NCBI GenBank assembly: GCA_043747875.1
Contig: JAYTOI010000078.1
Coordinates: 1-64,000, forward strand
Direction: 5' to 3'
From: CADEED01 sp043747875
Lineage (GTDB): Bacteria; Pseudomonadota; Gammaproteobacteria; Steroidobacterales; Steroidobacteraceae
DNA: 64,000 nucleotides
Shown here: piece after piece, positions 25,656 through 32,760 of the stretch
Layout: each line of letters begins with the position of its first letter
How positions within the stretch are numbered: the stretch's first letter is position 1
Program-made: the position numbers and the translations under genes
The notes under the pieces: generated by a model
The model's input: only the letters and a program-made list of their open reading frames with translations
Database searches by the model: none
What the model was told of the DNA's origin: nothing

Positions 25656-26813
25656 ATGATCCTCAACTCCATAGCCGATCTTCGCGACGAGGCGCGCCGT
25701 CGCGTGCCGCGCGCCATCTTCGAGTACGCCGATCGCGGCTCGTACGACGAACTCACGTTCAATCGCAATCTCACCGATCTGGCCGTGCTGCAATTCCGTC
25801 AACGCGTCATGGTCGACGTGTCCAAGCAGCGGCTCTCCACGACCATCATGGGCGAGCCATGGAGCATTCCCGTCGGCATCGGGCCTACCGGCCTAACCGG
25901 GCTGTTCCATGCCGATGGCGAAATGCTCGGCGCACGCGCCGCACAGGCGTACGGCGTGCCGTTCTGTCTGTCGACCATGTCCATCTGCTCCATCGAGGAC
26001 GTGCGCGGCGCGGTCACCAACCCGTTCTGGTTCCAGCTCTATCTCATGCGCGATCGCGGCTTCAACCAGGAGCTCATGGACCGCGCGCTGGCGGCAAATT
26101 GCTCGGCCATCATGCTGACGGTGGATATGCCCGTGCAGGGGCTGCGACGCCGCGACCCCAAGAACGGGCTTTCGATTCCGCCCAAGCTCACGCTGCGCAA
26201 CGCGTTCGAAGTCGCGATGCGTCCCACGTGGGCGCTGAAGGTGCTGACGGGCAAGCGCCGCACGTTCGGCAATCTCGAAGCGCGCATGAAAGGCACGGGC
26301 GGGTTGAAGACGCTTTCGGAGTGGATAGGGCAGCAATTCGATCCCACGGTCACGTGGAAAGACCTCGCGTGGGTGCGCGAACGCTGGCCGCGCAAGCTGA
26401 TCGTCAAGGGCATTCTCGATTCCGAAGACGCACGGCTCGCCTGCGAAAGCGGCGTCGATGCCATCGTGGTTTCGAATCACGGCGGCCGTCAGCTCGACGG
26501 CGCACCCTCGACCATCTCGGCACTGCCCGGTGTTGCGCAGGCGGTGGCCGGCCGCTGCGACGTGTTGTTCGACGGCGGCGTGCGCTCGGGTCAGGACGTG
26601 CTCAGGGCACTGGCGCTGGGCGCGAAAGGCTGCCTCATCGGCAAGGCTTTTCTCTATGCGCTCGCGGCCCGCGGCGAAGCCGGCGTGACGCTGGCGCTCG
26701 ACATCATGCGCAAGGAGCTTGCGGTCAGTCTTGCGCTCACGGGCGCCAACGATGTCGGCAAGGTGACGTCGGAGATCCTGATCAATCCGCCGCCGCAGCC
26801 GGCGAGCAAATAG
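25656..26813 (+). CDS. lldD: FMN-dependent L-lactate dehydrogenase (LldD-like)
   Basis: A 385-residue alpha-hydroxy-acid oxidase/dehydrogenase. The FMN and substrate motifs are clear: GIGPTGLTGLFHADGEM near the N-terminus, IMLTVDMPVQGLRRRDPKNG, LIVKGILDSEDA with its conserved Lys, and the catalytic His in VVSNHGGRQLDGAPST. LldD passes electrons from L-lactate to the quinone pool and yields pyruvate. It is the third gene after rhaD and rhaI, 27 bp downstream, which fits removal of the L-lactate that RhaD makes. The family also contains mandelate and glycolate enzymes. Confidence 0.9.
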   Translation: MILNSIADLRDEARRRVPRAIFEYADRGSYDELTFNRNLTDLAVLQFRQRVMVDVSKQRLSTTIMGEPWSIPVGIGPTGLTGLFHADGEMLGARAAQAYGVPFCLSTMSICSIEDVRGAVTNPFWFQLYLMRDRGFNQELMDRALAANCSAIMLTVDMPVQGLRRRDPKNGLSIPPKLTLRNAFEVAMRPTWALKVLTGKRRTFGNLEARMKGTGGLKTLSEWIGQQFDPTVTWKDLAWVRERWPRKLIVKGILDSEDARLACESGVDAIVVSNHGGRQLDGAPSTISALPGVAQAVAGRCDVLFDGGVRSGQDVLRALALGAKGCLIGKAFLYALAARGEAGVTLALDIMRKELAVSLALTGANDVGKVTSEILINPPPQPASK

Positions 26814-26832
26814 TCCCCGGGAATTTGAAGTT

Positions 26833-26868
26833 GGAGCGCCGCCAGCGAAGGGGTGCCAGCGGCGCTCC
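26833..26868 (+). terminator. Hairpin after the rhamnose catabolic operon
   Basis: Perfect 10-bp inverted repeat GGAGCGCCGC / GCGGCGCTCC with a 16-base loop, starting 20 bp after the last stop of rhaD-rhaI-lldD. No T-run follows. A terminator or transcript-stabilising stem is likely from position. Confidence 0.5.
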
Positions 26869-27185
26869 GATGTCGAAAAGTGCACAGAGCGCGGACAAGG
26901 TGCACTTCTCGGACCCGGGCAAGTCCCGCATGTGATGCCGGACTCGTGTTCGATGAGCCAGTGTCTGCGTTCACAACCGATCAACACTGCGCAGAGACGG
27001 TCAACTCGGATCACTTTTTATCATGGAAACCCGCAAAACACGACAAAGATCGTATTTTGGTTTCACAGCGTGCAAAACCCGTCACTTGCGCTCTGTTATC
27101 GCTAACATCTGAAGCGCCATCCCCGCGCATTTTTGGTGGTCGGCGAAGAATTGCCTTGGCCGTCCTCGCCCGGTACGGTCGCTGC
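26869..27185 (+). other. Intergenic region with a second inverted repeat
   Basis: No gene is recognised in these 317 bases. A second inverted repeat, AAGTGCAC / GTGCACTT (26878-26885 and 26900-26907), follows the terminator-like hairpin by 10 bases. The latter part is less GC-rich (around 27010-27060) and should contain the promoter of the downstream secreted-protein gene. A small structured RNA is possible but I can match no family. Confidence 0.3.
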
Positions 27186-27641
27186 ATGAAAACCTCCATC
27201 CGTCTGTCGCTGTCCCGCTCAATGATCGTCACTGGCCTGATCCTCGCCGGCTCGTTCGGCAACGTCGCCTCCGCCGCCGCGATCGACTGCAAGATGAAGT
27301 TCGCGATGAGCGGCTGGTCTGCGTTCTACAAGCGCGCCAGCGGCACGGGCACCATCACTTGCAACAACGGCCAATCGATTGCCGTGAAACTCGAGGCGCG
27401 TGGCGGCGGACTGACCGCCGGCAAATCGTCCATCGAGGATGGTGTCGGAGAATTCTCGGGCATCAAGAGCGTCGATGAGCTGTTCGGCTCGTACATCACC
27501 GCCGAAGCACACGCGGGCGCGGTGAAATCCTCCACGGCGCGCGTCATGACCAAGGGCGAGGTCTCGCTCGCCCTCAGCGGCACGGGTCGCGGCTGGGATC
27601 TCGGTGTCGCGTTCGGCAAGTTCACGATCAAACGCGGCTAG
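27186..27641 (+). CDS. Secreted protein of unknown function
   Basis: A 151-residue exported protein. The signal peptide (about 1-31) ends VASAAA and is followed by a small, mostly beta, Gly/Ser-rich domain. It holds two cysteines (CKMKF and ITCNNG) that could form a disulfide, and the stretch FGSYITAEAHAGAVKSSTARVMTKGEVSLALSG is split here only by my reading, not by a domain break. The C-terminus is GVAFGKFTIKRG. I do not recognise the family with confidence. It overlaps the convergent YihY gene by 14 bp at the 3' ends. The ATG at 27186 is the first that gives a signal peptide. Confidence 0.72.
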   Translation: MKTSIRLSLSRSMIVTGLILAGSFGNVASAAAIDCKMKFAMSGWSAFYKRASGTGTITCNNGQSIAVKLEARGGGLTAGKSSIEDGVGEFSGIKSVDELFGSYITAEAHAGAVKSSTARVMTKGEVSLALSGTGRGWDLGVAFGKFTIKRG

Positions 27642-28509
27642 GTCCCGCTCCGAGTTCGTGGGCCAGCGGCTTCGGCTGGCGCGACTGGCCGAGGCAGGCG
27701 GTAAACTCGGCACCGAACAAGAAGATCTGCGCCGAATAGTACAGCCACAGCAGCAACGCAGCGAACGACGCCGCGGCGCCGTAGGCCGTGGGCTGCGTCG
27801 CGCGCCCCAGGTACAGGCCGATTGCCCAGCGTCCCAGATGGAACAGCACCGCGGTCGCGAATGCTCCGATGAGCACGGGACGCCACGCCAGGCGCCGCGC
27901 CGGTAGATAGCGGTACATCAGGGCGACCAGCCCCGTGCCGAGTCCGACCGACAGCAGGAAGTCCATCGAGGCAAACAGACTCACCCAGCCCTCGAAATGG
28001 CGCAGCGCGTAGCCGCGCAGCGACGCCAGCGCGGTGGTCAGCGTGAGCGACACGAGCAACAGGAAGCCGATCGCGAGGATGAAGCCGAACGACACGAGGC
28101 GCGCCCGCAAGAACGCGCGCACGCCGCGCGGCAGAGAATCGCGCCCGCCCCAGATCTGCTGCAGGGCGCTCTCCAGCGCCGCGAACACCGTGCTCGCGCC
28201 CACCAGCAGCATGACGACGCTCACGATGGTGGCCCACATGCCCTCTTCCGATTGCGCGCTCTGCATGGCCTGCATGATGAGCTCGGCGCTCTGGCTGCCG
28301 AACAGCATGGTGACCTGCGAGTGTAGATAGAAATGCGCGATCTCGCCGCCGACGATCCAGCTCGCGATGGTAACGATGATTATGAGCAGCGGTGCGAGCG
28401 AGAACGCGCAGTAGAACGCGAGCGCGGCGGCAATGCTCGACGCCTGGTCTTCGAGCCAGTTTTCGGTCGTGCCGCGCAGGATGCGCCACAGAGAGCGTCG
28501 GGCCTTCAC
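27628..28509 (-). CDS. YihY/BrkB-family inner-membrane protein
   Basis: A 293-residue polytopic membrane protein of the YihY (formerly RNase BN/BrkB) family. It has about six hydrophobic helices and the family features SSIAAALAFYCAFSLAPLLI near the N-terminus, TVFAALESALQQIWG, and PTAYGAAASFAALLLWLYYSAQIFLFGAEF near the C-terminus. Function is not established; the old RNase BN assignment was wrong for E. coli YihY. The start is a GTG at 28509. It stands alone, convergent with the secreted-protein gene. Confidence 0.88.
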   Translation of the reverse strand: MKARRSLWRILRGTTENWLEDQASSIAAALAFYCAFSLAPLLIIIVTIASWIVGGEIAHFYLHSQVTMLFGSQSAELIMQAMQSAQSEEGMWATIVSVVMLLVGASTVFAALESALQQIWGGRDSLPRGVRAFLRARLVSFGFILAIGFLLLVSLTLTTALASLRGYALRHFEGWVSLFASMDFLLSVGLGTGLVALMYRYLPARRLAWRPVLIGAFATAVLFHLGRWAIGLYLGRATQPTAYGAAASFAALLLWLYYSAQIFLFGAEFTACLGQSRQPKPLAHELGAGPSRV

Positions 28510-28612
28510 GTGCGAAATTCTGCACCAGCGGACGGCCTAACAAACTGCCGCGGGTGTCGGCACCGTTCCGGGCTGTGTGCAAGTGTCCGCCTACAGCACC
28601 GCGGGGCGCCCC

Positions 28613-28651
28613 AGGGAGGCGGGTCAGGGAGGCGGGTCAGGGAGGCGAGTC
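28613..28651. repeat. Three 13-bp tandem repeats across the apbE stop
   Basis: Two identical copies of AGGGAGGCGGGTC and one copy with a single change (AGGGAGGCGAGTC) run head to tail. The stop codon of the apbE gene (28637-28639) lies inside the array, so two units are outside the gene and one within its last codons. It looks like slippage expansion. Confidence 0.8.
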
Positions 28652-29656
28652 GCGCCAGGCGGCGCTGCGAATCAGGCGCAGGTCGGCGTCGCCGGAACGG
28701 ACCATCAACAACGCCGCGGTGTCGGTGGCGTTCGCGAGTCGCAGCGCGTCATCGGGCGCCATGGCCATGAACACGGTGGCCAGCGCATCTGCCCGCATGC
28801 AGTCTGCGCCCAGCGCGGTGGCGGACACCGCGGCGTGGCTGACGGGGCGTCCGCTGCGCGGATCGATGATGTGCGAGAAATGCCGCCCGCCGGATTCGAA
28901 GTAGCGACGATAGTCTCCGGCGGTCGCGATCGAGGCATCGCGCAGCGTGACGACCGCGGGCACGATGCGCGCCGCGCCGGCAGGGTCGTCGGCGCCGGGC
29001 CGCTCCACCGCGACGCGCCACGGCGCCCCCCACGCGTTGTGGCCGCGCGCACGCAGCTTGCCCGACAGGTCGATGAGATAGTTAGACACTCCCTGCGAGT
29101 CGAGATAGCCGGCGACGCGGTCGACGCCGCGCCCCTTGCCGAGCGAAGACAGATCGATGCGGACGCCGGGCGCTTTGCGGGCCCGGCCGCGCGCCACATC
29201 CACCTCCACCTTGCGCCAGCCGACGCGCGCGCGCGCGGCGTCGATCTGTGCCGCGTCGGGCTCGGCGCTGCGCGCTGGGTCGGGACCGAAGCCCCACAGA
29301 TTGACGAGCGGGCCGACGGTCACGTCGTAGGCCCCGCCGCTGGCCTCGGCGAGGCTCAGTGCATAAGCGAGCACCGCGGCAAGCTCCGGATCGACCTCCA
29401 CCCACTCGCCGCGATCGTCGGCGTTGAAGCGGCTGAGCGCCGAATCCGCGCGATAGGTCGACAGCGCCTGGTTCACGGTCTCGAACCGCGCCTGCGCGCC
29501 GCGTTGCAGCTCCGCCGCGGGCCGTGGCAGCGGCGCGGCGATCTTCACCGTCCACGCGCTGCCCATGGTGGTGCCTTCGAGCAGCGTCACGCGCGGCGTA
29601 GCGCAGCCGGCGAGCAGCGCGCCCGCCAGCAGCGCCATGGCGAGCTGCCGGTTCAA
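28637..29656 (-). CDS. apbE: ApbE-family FAD:protein FMN transferase (lipoprotein)
   Basis: A 339-residue periplasmic flavin transferase that attaches FMN covalently to a Thr/Ser of partner proteins. It starts with a lipoprotein signal, lipobox Cys in LLAGALLAGCATP, and shows TTMGSAWTVKI, LSTYRADSALSRFNA, VTVGPLVNLWGFGP, IDLSSLGKGRGVDRV and HIIDPRSGRPVSH. The usual DLGGIAKG core is DLSSLGKG here. The start is a TTG at 29656, two bases after the preceding stop; an ATG at 29638 would shorten the signal. It is the last of four genes with PepSY, DUF2271 and DUF4198 proteins, behind a Fur-like site. Confidence 0.92.
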   Translation of the reverse strand: MNRQLAMALLAGALLAGCATPRVTLLEGTTMGSAWTVKIAAPLPRPAAELQRGAQARFETVNQALSTYRADSALSRFNADDRGEWVEVDPELAAVLAYALSLAEASGGAYDVTVGPLVNLWGFGPDPARSAEPDAAQIDAARARVGWRKVEVDVARGRARKAPGVRIDLSSLGKGRGVDRVAGYLDSQGVSNYLIDLSGKLRARGHNAWGAPWRVAVERPGADDPAGAARIVPAVVTLRDASIATAGDYRRYFESGGRHFSHIIDPRSGRPVSHAAVSATALGADCMRADALATVFMAMAPDDALRLANATDTAALLMVRSGDADLRLIRSAAWRDSPP

Positions 29657-29657
29657 T

Positions 29658-30452
29658 CTACTGCGGCAGGACTTCGAACGTGGCGTTGTACGACGCGCGG
29701 CGCTTCTTCACGTTCGCCACCGTTGCGTTCTCGTCCTCGATGCCGGCGTCGAGCCAGTACATGCCGGCCGCGGGCCAGGTGACCGTGACGAGGCCATCCT
29801 GGTCGGTCTTGAGCCGCATCTCCCCGAGCGAATCGCGGTAACGCGTGCCGCCTGGCACGATCTCCACCTCGAGGCCGGCCGCCGGCTTGCCGTCGAGCAG
29901 GAAACGCAGCTTCGCGACTTCACCGACATACAGATCGTTCGGGTGCCTCTCGGGTACGAGTTCGAGACCCTTGCCGGCGGATTTGAGCGCCGACGGAGCG
30001 CCGACCGTCACGAACGTCTCCACGCGCCGCTGCATCTGCTCGACCTCGAGCTGCGCGGCGTTCGCGGGAAGGTTGGTTGCCATCTCGGCGGGCGTACCGC
30101 GCCAGCGCTTGGGCTTGCCGTCTTCTTCCCAGCGCGCCATGACCATGTCGTCGGCCACGGCGATGCGATAGGTGCCCGGCTGGCGCAGCTCCAGATCGAA
30201 GCTCGAGCGCGTCTTGCCCTTGGCGATGTTCTGCGCCGCGACCGGCGCACCGTCGGGCCCCGTGACCACGAGCGCATCGATGTTCATCGCGCCCTGGTTG
30301 AACGAGAACAGGTCGTCCGCCATCGCGCCGTCGACCGCGACCCAGCCGCCGTTGCGCGCCACGATCGTCTGTCCCGGCAGCAACCAGGCGCGCGCCGCAT
30401 GCGCAGTGGGGAGCATCGCCGCCAGCAGCAATGCGAACAGTGAGGTTTTCAT
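29658..30452 (-). CDS. DUF4198-like periplasmic protein
   Basis: A 264-residue exported beta-rich protein with a short signal peptide (ending PTAHAA). The pattern AWLLPGQTIVARNGGWVAVDGAMADDLF and the second half with LYVGEVAKLRFLLDGKPAAGLEVEIVPGG, then TDQDGLVTVTWPAAGMYWLDA, resembles DUF4198/NikM-like proteins, which are often encoded with metal or heme uptake genes. The ATG at 30452 follows AGGAGG. It lies between the DUF2271 gene and apbE in the Fur-linked operon. No obvious flavinylation motif was seen. The function is unknown; metal or ligand binding is a guess. Confidence 0.82.
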   Translation of the reverse strand: MKTSLFALLLAAMLPTAHAARAWLLPGQTIVARNGGWVAVDGAMADDLFSFNQGAMNIDALVVTGPDGAPVAAQNIAKGKTRSSFDLELRQPGTYRIAVADDMVMARWEEDGKPKRWRGTPAEMATNLPANAAQLEVEQMQRRVETFVTVGAPSALKSAGKGLELVPERHPNDLYVGEVAKLRFLLDGKPAAGLEVEIVPGGTRYRDSLGEMRLKTDQDGLVTVTWPAAGMYWLDAGIEDENATVANVKKRRASYNATFEVLPQ

Positions 30453-30467
30453 GAGTCCTCCTAACAA

Positions 30468-30980
30468 TCAGGGATTGAGCGTCAGCGCGACCGCGCCGAG
30501 CTCCGTCTTGCCGCTCGCGGATTCGCGCCTGGCGGCCTTGATGGGCCAGGCGAACGGAATGCGCACCGCCTCACGGCCACCGACTTCGCGCACCGCCTCG
30601 ACGACCAGCTCGTAATGGCCGGGCTTGAGCGCCTTCAGCGGCTCCTGCGCGGCGTCGAACTTCAGGATGTGCTGACCCACGGGGCGGGTCGCGCCCGTGA
30701 GGCCGTCCACCGGCACCTTGAGGTCGCGGCCACCGCGACGCCACCACTGGCGCAGGTCCGGCAACCATTTCGTGTGATCGCCGCGGGTCTGGTACCAGAC
30801 GGCGAGATTGGCGGCGATGGCCTGGTCGGCGCCCTCGATCCAGACGGCGACGTAGGGCCGGTGGTACTCGGCCACGGGCAACTGCGGGATCTCGACGTTG
30901 AGGCTCATCTCGGCCGCGGACGCGCCACCCGCGCACATCAGCAGCCCGAAAAACCACGCGCGATTGAGCTTTCGAATCAT
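30468..30980 (-). CDS. DUF2271 periplasmic protein
   Basis: A 170-residue exported protein with a signal peptide (about 1-23, ending GGASAA). Features are VEIPQLPVAEYHRPYVAVWIE, then WYQTRGDHTKWLPDLRQWWRR and GGRDLKVPVDGLTGATRPVG, which is the DUF2271 pattern with conserved Trp and Thr-Gly residues. The segment DGLTGATRPVG resembles the D-x-(T/S)-G-A-T type of target that ApbE flavinylates, making T in GAT a candidate FMN attachment site. The ATG at 30980 follows GGAG. It lies between the PepSY membrane gene and the DUF4198 gene. Confidence 0.85.
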   Translation of the reverse strand: MIRKLNRAWFFGLLMCAGGASAAEMSLNVEIPQLPVAEYHRPYVAVWIEGADQAIAANLAVWYQTRGDHTKWLPDLRQWWRRGGRDLKVPVDGLTGATRPVGQHILKFDAAQEPLKALKPGHYELVVEAVREVGGREAVRIPFAWPIKAARRESASGKTELGAVALTLNP

Positions 30981-31019
30981 TGCTGGGACTCCAACTGAAC
31001 TGTGTTTCAACTAACTACT

Positions 31020-31631
31020 TCAATGAGCAAGGAAGATCATGACGCCGAACAGCAGCACGACACCGCCGCTCAGCAGCGGCCAGGTCGAGCGCCGCTGGCG
31101 CGCCTGCACGATCAGCAGCACGAGGCCGGTGATGGCGAAGAACAGGCACGCGGCCGCGACGACGTCGATGAACACGACCCACGTGATGCCAGTGTTGCGG
31201 CCCTTGTGCAGGTCGTTGAAATACGCGACCCAGCCGCGATCGGTGGACTCGGCTTTCGTCGCCCCGGTGGCGCGGTCGATGGACACCCACGCGTCGCGTC
31301 CGGGCCGTGGCGCGGATAGATAGAGCTCCTGGTCAGACCACTCGGCCGTCGCGCGCGCCGCGCGCACGCCGAACTCCTTCTCGATCCACGCCGCGAGCGC
31401 ATCGGGCACGGCCTCGGGCGTGCGCGCGCCGGACGCCAGCATGGCGCGCAAGGCATCCGGCAGCTGCACCTCCCGGCTGGTCACCACGGGCTGCGCGCCG
31501 ATGGCCCCGGCGTGATTCAGCGTGATGCCGGTGATGGTGAACAGCAGCAACGCCGCGAGGCACACGGCGGCACTGATCCAGTGCCAGAGATGCATCGTGC
31601 GATACACCCGCATTCGGCGGCGCGAATTCAT
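31020..31631 (-). CDS. PepSY-associated membrane protein, putative redox component
   Basis: A 203-residue inner-membrane protein. TM1 (about 17-38) starts after basic residues and carries MHLWHW and GITLNH, with His residues (H14, H17, H40) that could bind heme. A periplasmic PepSY-like domain follows, then FNDLHKGRNTG, a family motif, and two C-terminal helices (from about ITWVVFIDVV and from TWPLLSGGVV). PepSY_TM proteins such as FoxB and PiuB are siderophore-iron reductases in Pseudomonas. It is the first gene of the operon and the nearest to the Fur-like site about 113 bp upstream. Confidence 0.85.
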   Translation of the reverse strand: MNSRRRMRVYRTMHLWHWISAAVCLAALLLFTITGITLNHAGAIGAQPVVTSREVQLPDALRAMLASGARTPEAVPDALAAWIEKEFGVRAARATAEWSDQELYLSAPRPGRDAWVSIDRATGATKAESTDRGWVAYFNDLHKGRNTGITWVVFIDVVAAACLFFAITGLVLLIVQARQRRSTWPLLSGGVVLLFGVMIFLAH

Positions 31632-31743
31632 CGCGCGCCCATGACCACAGCACCTTGGGCCGCGCGGCGGCGCGGCACCGGGAGCGGCGCTGAATGACTC
31701 GACATATTCACGATCCGGGGTCCAATGCGGAACGCGAACGCTA

Positions 31744-31765
31744 CATGAGAAGAATTCTTATTTGC
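31744..31765 (-). promoter_or_regulatory. Fur-box-like operator upstream of the PepSY operon
   Basis: Read on the minus strand, the 22 bases are GCAAATAAGAA followed by TTCTTCTCATG. By my alignment this matches 18 of 22 positions of the gammaproteobacterial Fur-box form GCAAATGAGAATCATTCTCA extended by TT. It contains the perfect palindrome AAGAATTCTT. It lies about 113 bp upstream of the PepSY gene and just before the end of the neighbouring epimerase gene on the same strand. Iron repression of the four-gene operon is inferred. Confidence 0.7.
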
Positions 31766-31795
31766 AACTCGAGTTGTGGAGCTGGCATGCAAACA

Positions 31796-32719
31796 TCAGG
31801 TTCGGATGCCCCACTGAAAGGGGTCACCGCCGTCGAGCCGCAACGTGCTCTCCGCGGTGACGTGCGCCGTGCCCGTGATGAGGGGCGCAATTTGTCCCTT
31901 GGCGCGGTCGAGCCAGTGGTATTGGGCGCGGAATGCGCTGCCAATGATGCTCTCCTGCGTCCAGGTCTCGCCCTCGGCGAGTTCGCCGTCGGCGGCCAGG
32001 CAGGCGAGCTTGGCACTGGTGCCGGTGCCACAGGGGGAGCGGTCGTACGCCTTGCCGGGACACAACACAAAGTTGCGCGAATCGGCGCGCGGCGAATCGG
32101 TGAACAACCCGACGTGGTCCACTTCGTGATAGCCCTGCGCGTTGATCGTCTGGCGGATGCGCCACGTGAGATCGGTGAGGGCCTCGACGTCGCGCAGGTC
32201 GAGCATGCGATCGTGACGAACCAGGAAGAACCAGTTACCGCCCCACGCGACGTCGCCGGTCACGCGCCCGACGCTGGGCACTTCGAACGAAACCTGCTTC
32301 GCGCGGCGGTAGCTCATGACATTGGCGACGCTCACGGATCCGTCCGCATGCAACTCGGCTTCCATCGGTCCGACCGTCGTGTCGATGCGAACCACGCCCG
32401 GCGCGAGCTGCCCCGTCTGCGCGAGCGAGGCGACGAGCCCGATGGTGCCGTGCCCGCACATGCCGAGATAGCCGACGTTGTTGAAGAAGATTACGCCGAG
32501 CTGGCAATCGGCTCGCTGCGGACTGCACAGCAGCGCGCCCACCATGACGTCCGAGCCGCGCGGCTCGTTGACGATCGCCGATCGATACTGGTCGAATTGT
32601 TCTCGAAACACGTTGGCGCGTTCGGCCAGCGAGCCCGCACCGAGATCCGGTCCGCCGTCGAGCACCAGGCGCGTGGGCTCGCCGCCCGTGTGCGAATCGA
32701 TGACGCGTATGAATTTCAC
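31796..32719 (-). CDS. 4-hydroxyproline 2-epimerase
   Basis: A 307-residue proline-racemase-family enzyme. It interconverts trans-4-hydroxy-L-proline and cis-4-hydroxy-D-proline by a two-base mechanism. Both catalytic cysteines are present: C88 in GMCGHGTIGL and C230 in SPCGTGTSAKLA. 3-hydroxyproline dehydratases have Thr at the second position, so an epimerase is favoured. The GTG at 32719, preceded by AGGAACCCCG, matches the conserved KFIRVIDSHTGGEPTR start; an ATG at 32770 would overlap the divergent oxidase gene. It pairs with the FAD dehydrogenase on the other strand. Confidence 0.88.
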   Translation of the reverse strand: MKFIRVIDSHTGGEPTRLVLDGGPDLGAGSLAERANVFREQFDQYRSAIVNEPRGSDVMVGALLCSPQRADCQLGVIFFNNVGYLGMCGHGTIGLVASLAQTGQLAPGVVRIDTTVGPMEAELHADGSVSVANVMSYRRAKQVSFEVPSVGRVTGDVAWGGNWFFLVRHDRMLDLRDVEALTDLTWRIRQTINAQGYHEVDHVGLFTDSPRADSRNFVLCPGKAYDRSPCGTGTSAKLACLAADGELAEGETWTQESIIGSAFRAQYHWLDRAKGQIAPLITGTAHVTAESTLRLDGGDPFQWGIRT

Positions 32720-32760
32720 CGGGGTTCCTGTGCGAGTGGGAGCTGCTATACGGTAGTCGA

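Noticed and set aside
28613..28651. Three short repeats as a CRISPR array
   Set aside because: Units abut without spacers and no cas gene is nearby.
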